From contig NZ_BMLH01000001.1 of the NCBI RefSeq assembly GCF_014645135.1, forward strand, positions 310,001 to 374,000: a stretch of DNA of 64,000 nt, written 5' to 3'. This DNA comes from Rheinheimera tangshanensis (lineage in GTDB: Bacteria > Pseudomonadota > Gammaproteobacteria > Enterobacterales > Alteromonadaceae). The notes below the pieces were generated by a model. It was not told the DNA's origin. It made no database searches and saw only the letters and a program-made list of their open reading frames with translations. The translations under genes and the position numbers were made by a program. Positions 44,821 to 55,142 of the stretch are shown here, in pieces. The stretch's first letter is position 1, and every line of letters starts with the position of its first letter.

Positions 44821-46565
44821 TGCCTATTCAAATTTTACCTCCTCAACTGGCTAACCAGATTGCTGCAGGCGAAGTGGTAGAACGTCCTGCCTCTGTCGTC
44901 AAAGAGCTGGTCGAAAACAGCCTGGATGCTGGTGCCGATCAAATTCTGATTGAGATTGAGCGTGGTGGCAGCAAAAAAATCCTTATTCGTGATAATGGCT
45001 CTGGCATAGCTGAAGCTGAGTTAGGCCTGGCGTTAAGTCGACATGCCACCAGTAAAATAAGCTCTCTGGATGATTTGGAGCAAATAGTCAGTCTGGGCTT
45101 CAGGGGTGAAGCTTTGGCCTCTATCAGCTCTGTTTCCCGTCTGACGTTAACGTCAAAACCAGCTGCTCAGGATAAAGCCTGGCAAGCCTGTGCCGAGGGC
45201 CGTGATATGCAGGTAAAAATTAAACCTGCAGCTCATCCGGATGGCTGTAGTATTGAAGTGCTGGATCTGTTTTTTAATACTCCGGCCCGGCGTAAGTTTT
45301 TGCGTAGCGACAAAACCGAGTTTGCGCATATTGATGAGTTGGTGAAACGTTTAGCATTAAGCCGTTTTGATGTCAGTTGGACTTTAATTCATAACGGTCA
45401 AACAGTACGGCAGCTGAAAAAAGCCGATAGCCGCGAAGCGCAGCAAAAACGCGTAGCCGCTTTGTGTGGCAAAAACTTTCTGGAACAGGCTGCTTTTGTT
45501 GAAGTCGCTTATGACGACTTAAAGCTTTGGGGCTGGGTGTTGCAGCCCTCAGCCTGTAAAGAGCAACTGCAATGTCAGTACAGCTATGTCAACGGCCGTA
45601 TGATGAAAGATAAGTTACTCAATCATGCGATACGTCAGGCTTATGGCTCTATGCTAAGTGCTGAACAGCAACCGGCTTTTGTACTCTATCTGGACATTAA
45701 TCCACGTCAGGTGGATGTCAATGTGCATCCGGCCAAGCATGAAGTTCGGTTCCATCAGGCTCGTTTAGTACACGATTTTGTTGCCTCGGCATTAACTGAC
45801 GCGTTATTGCAGTTAGAGCCGCAGCAACAGAGTAGTGAGGTTGTAGTACCACCAGAACCTTCTGCCTTTGCTATGCCGGAAGCTTCAGCACTAAAAACCA
45901 GATCTGAACCTGTTCAGCGTTCTGCCACAGTTCCTTCTTATGTTGCTAGACCTTCAGCTTATGCAGGTCAACCTTATCGACCTGCGGTAGCACAACCTGC
46001 AGCACAAAGCTGGCCGGTTTTTGCTGAAAAAACTCAGCGGGTGGAGCAATCAGTGTCTGTTGTACGACACGATGCTCTGATAAGCCAGAATCGTTATTTG
46101 CTCTGCTCTGGCTCAGATCAACTCTGGTTAGTCGATATAGCACTGAGCAGCGCCAGATTATGGCTGGAACAAGGTGCAGAGCCTTTACCTTTATTGATGC
46201 CAGTACGCTTAACGCTACAACAAACAGAGCAAGAGTTGTTGCTCTGCAAAGCGGATTTATTAAGCCATTTGGGTTTTGATTTTTTAATCAGTAATCAAAC
46301 TTTAATTGTCAGAGCTGTGCCGGCCTGGTTGCGACAAAGTGCAGTAGCGCAGTGGTTACCTTTATGGTGGCAAGGCTGGTTGCAGCAGCAAGATACACAA
46401 CTGCTAAGCTTATTACTGCAGCAGTTATTAGGCTCTGGAGTGCTGCAGGCTGCTTCTTTGGTGAAACATTTTCCACTGTTAAGTCAGCAAGGGCCACATT
46501 GGTCTGCCGTGCCGCTGGATTTAACAGCTTCTATTCAGTTATTACAGGACTCAGATGGATCCTAA
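44820..46565 (+). CDS. mutL: DNA mismatch repair protein MutL
   Basis: 581 residues. GHKL ATPase N domain ([30 protein letters not shown]) and transducer, a variable linker (about 335-420), then the dimerisation domain. The C-terminal DQHA-type endonuclease motif is absent ([11 protein letters not shown] in place), as in methyl-directed MutL of E. coli. It links MutS to MutH and UvrD. Its start overlaps the amiB stop by one base; its end overlaps miaA by 11 bases. Confidence 0.97.
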   Translation: MPIQILPPQLANQIAAGEVVERPASVVKELVENSLDAGADQILIEIERGGSKKILIRDNGSGIAEAELGLALSRHATSKISSLDDLEQIVSLGFRGEALASISSVSRLTLTSKPAAQDKAWQACAEGRDMQVKIKPAAHPDGCSIEVLDLFFNTPARRKFLRSDKTEFAHIDELVKRLALSRFDVSWTLIHNGQTVRQLKKADSREAQQKRVAALCGKNFLEQAAFVEVAYDDLKLWGWVLQPSACKEQLQCQYSYVNGRMMKDKLLNHAIRQAYGSMLSAEQQPAFVLYLDINPRQVDVNVHPAKHEVRFHQARLVHDFVASALTDALLQLEPQQQSSEVVVPPEPSAFAMPEASALKTRSEPVQRSATVPSYVARPSAYAGQPYRPAVAQPAAQSWPVFAEKTQRVEQSVSVVRHDALISQNRYLLCSGSDQLWLVDIALSSARLWLEQGAEPLPLLMPVRLTLQQTEQELLLCKADLLSHLGFDFLISNQTLIVRAVPAWLRQSAVAQWLPLWWQGWLQQQDTQLLSLLLQQLLGSGVLQAASLVKHFPLLSQQGPHWSAVPLDLTASIQLLQDSDGS

Positions 46566-47475
46566 AGTTATTTTTTTAATGGGGCCTACAGCCAGCGGTA
46601 AAACGTCCTTGGCTATTGATCTGTATAACAGCATCCCCTCTGAGCTGATTAGTGTCGACAGTGCCTTGATTTATAAAGGTATGGATATCGGTACCGCCAA
46701 GCCTACAGCGGCAGAACTATTGGATGCACCTCATCACTTAATTGATATTCTGGATCCGGCTTTTGCTTATTCGGCTGCGGATTTTCGTAACGACGCATTA
46801 CGACTTATTGCTGATATCCACAGCAGGGGAAAAACCGCTATTCTTGTAGGCGGCACTATGTTGTATTTCCGCACTCTGTTGCAGGGGATATCGCCTTTGC
46901 CTGAAGCGGACCCGGAGATACGGCAACAGATTGAAACTGAAGCGGCAGAGCACGGTTGGGGCTATTTGCATCAGCAATTGGCAGAGTTTGATCCGGTGTC
47001 GGCGGCCCGTATTCATCCGAATGACCCACAGCGGGTCAACAGGGCTGTAGAGGTCTATCGGTTAACTGGTAAGAGTTTAACTGAATTGACAGAGCAAAAA
47101 GGTGAGCCTTTTCCCTATCAGGTGCAACAATTTGCTATCAATCCGACAGATCGCTCTGAACTTCACCAACGTATAGCTGTCAGATTCCGGCAAATGCTAG
47201 CTTCTGGTTTTGCTGAAGAAGTAAAAACTCTGATGCAACGACCTGATTTGCATTTGGATTTACCTTCGATGCGTTGTGTGGGCTACCGTCAGATGTGGTT
47301 GCACCTGCAAGGACAGCTGTCTGAGCAGGAGATGATCGAGCAGGGAATTGCCGCTACTCGTCAACTGGCGAAACGGCAACTAACCTGGTTACGCAGCTGG
47401 CCTGAATTAAATTGGTTAAAAACTGAAGACAAACAGGCCGAAAACTTGCAAGCCATTTTAACTTCGCTAAGCTAG
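46555..47475 (+). CDS. miaA: tRNA dimethylallyltransferase MiaA
   Basis: 306 residues. Adds a dimethylallyl group to A37 of tRNAs reading UNN. P-loop [10 protein letters not shown] (about 11-20), [30 protein letters not shown] and [13 protein letters not shown]. Fifth-position gene order tsaE-amiB-mutL-miaA-hfq as in E. coli. Translation is probably coupled to mutL through the 11-base overlap. Confidence 0.97.
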   Translation: MDPKVIFLMGPTASGKTSLAIDLYNSIPSELISVDSALIYKGMDIGTAKPTAAELLDAPHHLIDILDPAFAYSAADFRNDALRLIADIHSRGKTAILVGGTMLYFRTLLQGISPLPEADPEIRQQIETEAAEHGWGYLHQQLAEFDPVSAARIHPNDPQRVNRAVEVYRLTGKSLTELTEQKGEPFPYQVQQFAINPTDRSELHQRIAVRFRQMLASGFAEEVKTLMQRPDLHLDLPSMRCVGYRQMWLHLQGQLSEQEMIEQGIAATRQLAKRQLTWLRSWPELNWLKTEDKQAENLQAILTSLS

Positions 47476-47510
47476 TTAAAGATAATTGAAAAAAAGTTGT
47501 TATTTAACGA

Positions 47511-47537
47511 CTTGAAAATAATATAATAATCCATATA
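47511..47537 (+). promoter_or_regulatory. Sigma-32-type (heat-shock) promoter of hfq
   Basis: CTTGAAA (47511-47517), 13-base spacer, CCATATA (47531-47537), close to the sigma-32 consensus CTTGAAA-N13-15-CCCATnT, 35 bases before hfq. A TATAAT (47523-47528) inside the spacer could be a sigma-70 -10, but its best -35 (TTGTTA) is 20 bases away. E. coli hfq also has heat-shock promoters. Confidence 0.7.
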
Positions 47538-47571
47538 TAGAGAACCATAATTAGAAATAAGGAAAGCGAAA

Positions 47572-47829
47572 ATGGCAAAGGGCCAATCGTTACAAGACCC
47601 GTTTTTAAATACTTTAAGACGTGAGCGTATCCCAGTATCTATTTATCTGGTGAACGGTATTAAATTGCAGGGACAAATCGAGTCTTTTGATCAATTTGTG
47701 ATCCTTCTGAAAAACACAGTCAGCCAAATGGTCTACAAACATGCCATTTCTACTGTAGTCCCAGCTCGCGCTGTCAATACTATGGCTAGCCATGGTACAG
47801 GCACAGGCGAAATGGACGAGATGGAATAA
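47572..47829 (+). CDS. hfq: RNA chaperone Hfq
   Basis: 85 residues. Hexameric Sm-like protein that pairs small RNAs with mRNAs. Starts [21 protein letters not shown], Sm1 with [21 protein letters not shown], Sm2 with YKHAIS; the conserved Gln8, Lys56 and Tyr55 equivalents are present. The C-terminal tail after PAR is short (about 18 residues), without the long Gly/Asn tail of E. coli. Preceded by a sigma-32-type promoter; 96 bases from miaA. Confidence 0.98.
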   Translation: MAKGQSLQDPFLNTLRRERIPVSIYLVNGIKLQGQIESFDQFVILLKNTVSQMVYKHAISTVVPARAVNTMASHGTGTGEMDEME

Positions 47830-47845
47830 TCGGGAATTCTTAAGC

Positions 47846-49132
47846 TTGTTTGACAGCGAAATGGTGGCCGAGCAAGCGATCCTTGTGCATATCTATCTTT
47901 CACAAGACAGCGCCAGCGAAGATTTGCAGGAGCTGGAGATGCTTGTGTCCTCGGCTGGAGTTCAATCACGTGCTGTGATGACCGCCAACCGTAGTTTGAT
48001 TGATGCTAAGTTTTTTCTTGGCAGTGGCAAAGCGGCAGAACTAGCGCAAGCTGTCGCTGAGCTACAAGTCGATCTGATTATTTTCAATCACGCTTTAACC
48101 CCTGCTCAAACCCGTAACCTGGAACTGCTTTGTCAGTGCCGGGTTATTGATCGTACCACCTTGATCCTGGATATTTTTGCCCAGCGCGCCCGCAGCTACG
48201 AAGGTAAACTGCAGGTTGAACTGGCACAGCTAAAACATTTGTCGTCGCGTTTAGTGCGTGGCTGGGACAATGCTGAGCGGCAAAAAGGTGGCATTGGCAT
48301 GAGAGGCCCGGGTGAAACACGTCTCGAAACAGACAGGCGTTTGGTGCGGGAGAAAATCACAGCTTTGTTACTGAAGCTGGATAAAGTCGGTAAACAGCGT
48401 GAGCAAGGCCGCAAGGCCAGACAACGTGCTGAAATTCCTGTGGTGTCTTTAGTCGGCTATACCAACGCTGGTAAATCTACTTTATTTAATCGCCTGACCA
48501 GTGCGGATGTTTATGCTGCCGATCAGCTGTTTGCAACGCTGGACCCAACACTACGGCAAGTGAAACTGCCAGAGTTTGGTTCTATTATCTTTGCCGATAC
48601 TGTGGGTTTTATCCGTCATTTACCTCATGACTTAGTGGCCGCCTTTAAATCCACTTTGCAGGAAAGCCGGGATGCGGATTTGCAACTGCATGTGATTGAT
48701 GTTGCCGATCAGCGGATGGCGGACAATATCAAACAAGTGCAACTGGTGTTACATGAAATTGTCGCCGATCAGGTGCCTCAGTTACTGGTGTTTAATAAAA
48801 TTGACCAGACTGAGCAACAAGCCCGTATAGAATACAATGAACAAGCAGAACCTATAGCTGTGTATATTTCAGCAAAGCAGGGGTTAGGTATAGAGTTGCT
48901 GCTGCAGGTGATCCGCGAACGACTGGCGGATGACTATATGCAGCTGGATTTAAAACTGCCTGCAGATGCCGCTCTATGGCGGGCTCGGTTACACGAACTC
49001 TCTGCTGTTCAGACAGAATCTTTTACTGATCTGGGGGAAACCCAGCTTAGAATCGTCTTATCAAAAGCTCAGTGGGCGCGTTTACTGAAACAAAGTGATG
49101 GACTGTTACAAAACTATATCGTCAGTCCTTAG
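47846..49132 (+). CDS. hflX: Ribosome-splitting GTPase HflX
   Basis: 428 residues. GTPase that splits stalled 70S ribosomes in stress. N-terminal nucleotide-binding domain, coiled-coil with GKLQVELAQLKHL and GGIGMRGPGETRLETDRRL, G domain with GYTNAGKSTLFNRL, DTVGFIRHLPHDLV and NKID. The start is uncertain: the TTG at 47846 reproduces the family N terminus (MFD..... AEQAILVHIY), with GGGA about 10 bases ahead; the ATG at 47861 has no ribosome-binding site; the ATG-like start at 47792 lies inside hfq. Confidence 0.93.
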   Translation: MFDSEMVAEQAILVHIYLSQDSASEDLQELEMLVSSAGVQSRAVMTANRSLIDAKFFLGSGKAAELAQAVAELQVDLIIFNHALTPAQTRNLELLCQCRVIDRTTLILDIFAQRARSYEGKLQVELAQLKHLSSRLVRGWDNAERQKGGIGMRGPGETRLETDRRLVREKITALLLKLDKVGKQREQGRKARQRAEIPVVSLVGYTNAGKSTLFNRLTSADVYAADQLFATLDPTLRQVKLPEFGSIIFADTVGFIRHLPHDLVAAFKSTLQESRDADLQLHVIDVADQRMADNIKQVQLVLHEIVADQVPQLLVFNKIDQTEQQARIEYNEQAEPIAVYISAKQGLGIELLLQVIRERLADDYMQLDLKLPADAALWRARLHELSAVQTESFTDLGETQLRIVLSKAQWARLLKQSDGLLQNYIVSP

Positions 49133-49203
49133 TTTTTTATCGTCAGCACGAAGCTTTTTTTGATACATTAGTTTCAATATCACAACTAGAGATGGAGTGA
49201 AGC

Positions 49204-50361
49204 ATGGCTTGGAACGAGCCGGGCAATAATGGCAAAGACAACGACCCTTGGAAACAAGGCGGTCGTGATCAGGGCCCGCCCGATTTAGATGAAGTCTTCC
49301 GTAACTTAAGCAAAAAGTTCGGTGGTATCTTTGGTGGCAATAAAAACACCAGCAGCAACAGCAATAACAGTGGTGGCTCAGCCGCACTGATATTAATAGC
49401 TGTGGTAGCTTTACTGGTCTGGGCCTTTAGTGGCTTTTACACCATTAAAGAATCAGAACGGGGGTTGATCTTACGTTTTGGTCAGTATCACTCTGAAGTG
49501 ATGCCTGGTATTCACTGGAAACCGACTTTTATCGATACAGTCACTCCGGTGGATGTGACCAGCGTGCGTTCATTACGTACCGACGGTTTTATGCTGACTC
49601 AGGATCAAAACCTGGTCCGTGTCACTTTTGAAATCCAGTACCGTGTGTTTGATGCCCGCGCTTACAAGTTCTCTGTGGTCGATGCAGACAGCAGCTTACG
49701 TGAAGCGACAGACGCCGCCTTACGTTATGTGGTAGGTCATTCCATTATGGATGATGTACTGACCAAAGGCCGTGAAGTGATTCGTCAAAACACCAGAACT
49801 GAGTTAGAACAAATCATCTCTCCTTATGCCATGGGTTTAGAATTAGTGGATGTCAACTTCCGTGATGCCCGTCCACCAGAAGAAGTGAAAGAAGCTTTTG
49901 ATGATGCGATAGCGGCGCAGGAAGATGAGCAACGTTACATTCGTGAGGCTGAAGCTTATGCCCGTGAAATCGAACCGCGTGCCCGTGGTCAGGTGAACCG
50001 GATGATGCAGGAAGCTGAAGCTTATAAACAACAGACCTTGTTAAAAGCTCAGGGTGAAGTGGCTCGTTTCGAGAAACTGTTACCTGAATACCTGGCTGCG
50101 CCACAAGTGACTCGTGATCGTATGTACTTAGAGACAATGGAGCAGGTGTACGGCAATAGCTCTAAAGTACTGGTCGATGTAAAAAATGGTAATAACATTA
50201 TGTATTTACCTTTGGACAAAATGATTAATAACAGTGGCGATACCAAAGCTCCTGCGATGAACCCATTAGCGCCAAACAGAACCAATGGTAATGAGGGCAG
50301 AACTCCGGATCTGCGTCCTGAAGCAAGCCGTGCAGACAGCACCAGAACTGGCAGAGGTTAA
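49204..50361 (+). CDS. hflK: FtsH modulator HflK
   Basis: 385 residues. Gly/Asn-rich cytosolic N terminus (about 1-55), one membrane helix (about 60-78), SPFH/band-7 domain and a long periplasmic helical region (about 235-300), then a Pro/Asn-rich tail. HflK and HflC form a cage around FtsH protease. GGAGTGA precedes the ATG. hflC begins three bases after its stop. Confidence 0.97.
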   Translation: MAWNEPGNNGKDNDPWKQGGRDQGPPDLDEVFRNLSKKFGGIFGGNKNTSSNSNNSGGSAALILIAVVALLVWAFSGFYTIKESERGLILRFGQYHSEVMPGIHWKPTFIDTVTPVDVTSVRSLRTDGFMLTQDQNLVRVTFEIQYRVFDARAYKFSVVDADSSLREATDAALRYVVGHSIMDDVLTKGREVIRQNTRTELEQIISPYAMGLELVDVNFRDARPPEEVKEAFDDAIAAQEDEQRYIREAEAYAREIEPRARGQVNRMMQEAEAYKQQTLLKAQGEVARFEKLLPEYLAAPQVTRDRMYLETMEQVYGNSSKVLVDVKNGNNIMYLPLDKMINNSGDTKAPAMNPLAPNRTNGNEGRTPDLRPEASRADSTRTGRG

Positions 50362-50364
50362 GTG

Positions 50365-51249
50365 ATGAAAAATTTAGTATTAGCCTTAATCGCTATCCTG
50401 GGTATTGTTGCAGTGTCTTCAGTCTTTGTTGTACCTGAAGGCGAACGTGGCATTGTCATTCGTTTTGGTAAAATTCAACGTGATGACACTGAAGCTGTTC
50501 GGGTATTTGAACCTGGCCTGCATTTTAAAGTGCCGCTGATTGAGAATGTTCGTAAACTGGATGCCCGTATTCAAACCTTAGCTGATCCATCGTCAGACCG
50601 TTTTGTTACCGCTGAGAAAAAAGACTTATTGGTCGACAGCTATGTGAAATGGCGTATTGCCGACTTTGGTAAGTACTTCTTATCCACTGGCGGTAATTTG
50701 TCTCAGGCTGAAGTGCTGTTAAAGCAGTACATCAACAACGGTTTACGTACTGAGTTTGGTAGCCGCACCATTCAGGAAATTGTATCGGGTGAGCGTACTC
50801 AGCTGATGCAACGTGCAATGGAACAGGCTGCTGCTGGTTCAAAAGAGTTAGGTATCGATATACTTGACGTTCGGGTGAAAAAAATCAATTTACCTGATGA
50901 AATCAGTAACTCTATTTTCCAGCGTATGCGTGCTGAACGTACTGCTGTGGCAAAAGAGCACCGCAGCCGTGGTATGGAACAGTCTGAAATTATCAAAGCG
51001 GACGTCGATGCCCGTGTGACTATCATGGTGGCGGATGCTGAACGTAATTCACGCACCGTGCGCGGTGAAGGTGATGCAGCTGCTGCTAAAGTTTATGCGG
51101 ATGTGTACAGCAGAAATGGTGAGTTTTACAGTTTCGTGCGTAGTTTAGAAGCCTATAAGAATAGCTTCCAGAACAAAAACGACGTGATGGTGATCCAGCC
51201 AGATAACGACTTCTTCCGCTATATGAAGTCGGACAAAGTGCAAAACTAA
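50365..51249 (+). CDS. hflC: FtsH modulator HflC
   Basis: 294 residues. N-terminal membrane helix (LVLALIAILGIVAVSSVFVV), SPFH domain (VPEGERGIVIRFG, DLLVDSYVKWRI) and a helical tail with GEGDAAAAKVYADVYS. Partner of HflK in the FtsH cage. I take the ATG at 50365; a GTG three bases earlier is in frame. Last gene of the hfq-hflX-hflK-hflC run, followed by a terminator. Confidence 0.97.
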   Translation: MKNLVLALIAILGIVAVSSVFVVPEGERGIVIRFGKIQRDDTEAVRVFEPGLHFKVPLIENVRKLDARIQTLADPSSDRFVTAEKKDLLVDSYVKWRIADFGKYFLSTGGNLSQAEVLLKQYINNGLRTEFGSRTIQEIVSGERTQLMQRAMEQAAAGSKELGIDILDVRVKKINLPDEISNSIFQRMRAERTAVAKEHRSRGMEQSEIIKADVDARVTIMVADAERNSRTVRGEGDAAAAKVYADVYSRNGEFYSFVRSLEAYKNSFQNKNDVMVIQPDNDFFRYMKSDKVQN

Positions 51250-51279
51250 GCTGACACCTGCACTGTTTTGTTGAATAAG

Positions 51280-51301
51280 AAAAGGCCCTTAAGGGCCTTT
51301 T
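51280..51301 (+). terminator. Rho-independent terminator after hflC
   Basis: Perfect palindrome AAAAGGCCCTT / AAGGGCCTTTT, followed by CTGTTCC; 30 bases past the hflC stop. Confidence 0.85.
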
Positions 51302-51353
51302 CTGTTCCTATAGCTTTCGGTTACTCTGCGTTGTCTTTCGTAAGGATCTTCCT

Positions 51354-52517
51354 ATGTATCAGCAGTTTTATCAGCACTTCTTAAAAGCCAACCCGGATAA
51401 ACAACATTTTGCCTGCCATTCCCATCACTATTGGCCCGATGTAACCCGCGACGCCACTTTGGCTTACTGGGATGACAGTGCCAGGCTGGTGGATGATAAG
51501 TGGGATCTGGTGTTTGGTGATAAAGTGCCTGCGGTACAGCACCACATAGCCCGAATTTTAAAGCTGCCTGACGCAGAACAAATAGTGTTTGCGCCCAATA
51601 CCCACGAATTTGTCATGCGGATATTAAGCTGCTTTGACTGGTCCAAAGCCCTAACAGTCGTCACTACCGATAGCGAGTTTCATAGTTTTCATCGTCAGAT
51701 CAATCGTTTGTCAGAATTAAACACAGTTAATGTCATTCGGGTACCGACCGAGCCTTTTGCTACTTTTCCAGAGCGTTTTGCGGCAGTTGTGGCGGCTCAG
51801 CCGACGGATCTGGTGTTTTTCAGTCAAGTGTTTTTTAACTCTGGAGTGGGGGTTAAGGAGTTGACTGGTCTGGTCCAACAGCTGGATAAAGTCACAGACG
51901 CAATGATAGTCGTAGACGGCTATCATGGTTTTATGGCGGTGCCGACCGACTTATCGGCTATAGCACAGCGTATTTTTTACCTGGCGGGCAGTTACAAATA
52001 TGCGCAGGGTGGCGAAGGCTGTTGCTTCCTGGCTGTACCGAAATGCAGTGAACACAGACCTGCTTACACCGGCTGGTTTGCTGAATTTGGTGAACTGGCA
52101 AATGCTAAACAAGGACAAGTGCAATACGCCAACAATGGTTATCGTTTTGCCGGTGCTACTATGGATTGTTCAGCTTTATACCGGGTATTGGCAGTCTTTG
52201 ACTTGTACCAACAGCAAGGCCTGACGGTTGAAAAAGTGCAGTCTTATATCCAAAGCCTACAGCATAGCTTCCTCGCCATATTAGATGAAATGCAGCATCC
52301 ACTACTAAATCGCGCTCATCTGCTGGATAAGCAAAATCAGCAACAAGGCCAGTTTTTAACTTTTCGTTTTGCAGCTGATGATGTTGCTCGTATCGCTGCA
52401 GCATTAAAACAGCAGGGCATCATAACGGATTACCGGGGTGACAGGCTGCGTTTTGGTTTTGCCTTGTACCACAATCCGGCGGACTACAACTTAAGTTGCC
52501 TGAAGGAGATTCGTTAA
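51354..52517 (+). CDS. Class V aminotransferase-fold PLP enzyme (kynureninase-like)
   Basis: 387 residues, fold type I. N-terminal YQQFYQHFLKANPDKQHFACHSHHYWP and the PLP-binding DGYHG and lysine in LAGSYKYAQGGEG (Lys about 214) resemble kynureninase and related class V enzymes; the full set of kynureninase substrate residues cannot be confirmed, so the reaction is open. AAGGA precedes the ATG. Inserted between hflC and the DUF2065 gene, a place where E. coli has none; the next gene follows directly and shares a ribosome-binding site in its end. Confidence 0.82.
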   Translation: MYQQFYQHFLKANPDKQHFACHSHHYWPDVTRDATLAYWDDSARLVDDKWDLVFGDKVPAVQHHIARILKLPDAEQIVFAPNTHEFVMRILSCFDWSKALTVVTTDSEFHSFHRQINRLSELNTVNVIRVPTEPFATFPERFAAVVAAQPTDLVFFSQVFFNSGVGVKELTGLVQQLDKVTDAMIVVDGYHGFMAVPTDLSAIAQRIFYLAGSYKYAQGGEGCCFLAVPKCSEHRPAYTGWFAEFGELANAKQGQVQYANNGYRFAGATMDCSALYRVLAVFDLYQQQGLTVEKVQSYIQSLQHSFLAILDEMQHPLLNRAHLLDKQNQQQGQFLTFRFAADDVARIAAALKQQGIITDYRGDRLRFGFALYHNPADYNLSCLKEIR

Positions 52518-52706
52518 ATGGCAGACTACTGGTGGGCGGCTTTAGGGCTGGTGTTGATCATTGAAGGCCTGGGGCCGATGTTATTTCCAAATAAGTGGCG
52601 CTCTTATCTGCAGAAAATCGCAGAACAACCCACAGCTCAAATGCAGCAGGTGGGGGGAACACTGGTGATTGCTGGTGTTTTGCTGCTGTTTTTCTTTGCC
52701 TCTTAG
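52518..52706 (+). CDS. yjeT: DUF2065 small membrane protein (YjeT)
   Basis: 62 residues with two membrane helices (about 5-22 and 44-61) and the DUF2065 motif GLVLIIEGLGPMLFPNKWR. Function unknown. It begins directly after the previous stop (TAAATG), with AAGGAG in the end of the upstream gene, and keeps the hflC-yjeT-purA order of E. coli. Confidence 0.9.
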   Translation: MADYWWAALGLVLIIEGLGPMLFPNKWRSYLQKIAEQPTAQMQQVGGTLVIAGVLLLFFFAS

Positions 52707-52791
52707 CTATTTTTATCCCTCTTAGTTATTGAAAAAGAACCAGAAAGAAAATATCTGGTTTTTTTTTCTTAATCGCGCTGAACTTTGGTTG

Positions 52792-54138
<1,347 letters not shown>

Positions 54139-54152
54139 TCCGCGGTAAGTAG

Positions 54153-54183
54153 AAAAAACGCTGCCATGTGCAGCGTTTTTTTT
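54153..54183 (+). terminator. Rho-independent terminator after purA
   Basis: AAAAAACGCTGC / GCAGCGTTTTTTTT hairpin around a CATGT-type loop, 14 bases after the purA stop. Confidence 0.92.
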
Positions 54184-54187
54184 ATCC

Positions 54188-54299
54188 TCGTCGTACTTAC
54201 TGCCGCAGCGTTGTTGACTTCACGTCCTAGCCCCAGTCACATAGTGAACTATGCTCCCGGGGACTAGAACTCTTGTCGCCTAGCTGCAACAGCAATTAC
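54188..54299. repeat. Dispersed palindromic intergenic repeat, copy 2
   Basis: Core CCCCAGTCACATAG ... CTATG ... CCGGGG (54231-54262), with outer arms GCCGCAGCGTTGTTGAC (left) and CTTGTCGCCTAGCTGCAAC (right) that are partly complementary, so the whole ~110 bases can fold into one long hairpin. It lies in the 329-base gap between purA and motX; the rest of the gap holds the purA terminator, a partial copy at 54314-54342 and AT-rich sequence before motX without a convincing promoter. Confidence 0.85.
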
Positions 54300-54313
54300 T
54301 TAGAGGATAGATT

Positions 54314-54342
54314 TGTCGTACTTGCTTCCGCAGCGTTGTTAA
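54314..54342. repeat. Partial repeat of copy 2's left arm
   Basis: GTCGTACTTGCTTCCGCAGC... repeats the left arm of the copy at 54188 (GTCGTACTTACTGCCGCAGC) at 2-4 mismatches, in the same direction, and stops before the core. A remnant of duplication or deletion. Confidence 0.7.
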
Positions 54343-54467
54343 CCATTTTCTCTGCGAACTAAACAGGATATGCTGGTGTCAGAACACTGTCTTTTGCGAT
54401 GGCCTGATTTTTGTATGTTTTTTATCTATAAGTGTATAAATATCAGTGGCTATAGCCCGGGGTAACT

Positions 54468-55085
54468 ATGAAGTTTTGTTTTTTAGTCTTAAGTTCAGTT
54501 CTGGTGCTGCTTAGCTTGCCTGCCAAAGCGCAGGAAGTGGCGGTAGTACAGTTGTATACTCAGGATGAACTGCTGGATTTAATTAAACAAAATGTACATT
54601 TACAGCGGGTGCAAAAAGACGAATGCCAGCTGGTCAGTGATATTCAGGCCAGAGCCGATGTCATGAAAGTGCCGGCTTATCAGTTTTTGTATGGCGATAT
54701 GCTGGCCTTTGGTGTTTGTGTGAAAAAAGATGTCGAACGGGGCTGGGATTTAATGCAACAAGCTGCGTCTCAGGGCTTACCTGAAGCGCTGGAGCAAGTA
54801 GGGCGTTATTATCATACGGGCCGTTTTGTTCAGCAGGACAACAACAAAGCTGTGGTATATCTGCGTGAAGCCGCAGGTTTAGGCAATTTAAAAGCGCAGA
54901 TGCGTTTTGCCCAAATGCTGATCAAAGGCGACGCCAGCCCTTTAGACATGGAAGATTGTTACCGTTGGCTGCATCACTCAGTGATCGCCGACACCAAAAC
55001 GCACCAAGAGGTGCAACAGCTGTTAGCTCAGCTGGCGAATAAAATGCCGGGTGCTGCGCTAACGAGGGCCAAAAGGCCATTGTAG
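54468..55085 (+). CDS. motX: Sodium-driven flagellar stator protein MotX (Sel1 repeats)
   Basis: 205 residues. Signal peptide (about 1-21, AKAQ), then two to three Sel1-type repeats (ALEQVGRYYHTGRFVQQDNNKAVVYLREAAGLGNLKAQMRFAQML). The start of the mature part (VVQLYTQDELLDLIKQN.HLQRVQKDECQLV) and the QFLYGDMLAFGVCV segment match my memory of Vibrio and Shewanella MotX, the T-ring protein that holds PomAB stators of polar flagella. It lies between purA and rnr, where motX is found in Shewanella and where E. coli has nsrR. No other flagellar gene is in the window. Confidence 0.85.
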   Translation: MKFCFLVLSSVLVLLSLPAKAQEVAVVQLYTQDELLDLIKQNVHLQRVQKDECQLVSDIQARADVMKVPAYQFLYGDMLAFGVCVKKDVERGWDLMQQAASQGLPEALEQVGRYYHTGRFVQQDNNKAVVYLREAAGLGNLKAQMRFAQMLIKGDASPLDMEDCYRWLHHSVIADTKTHQEVQQLLAQLANKMPGAALTRAKRPL

Positions 55086-55142
55086 TGAAAAATTCACCTG
55101 CGACTGCTACACTGCAGGCTGAATTAGTGAAAAAGAGAAAAC

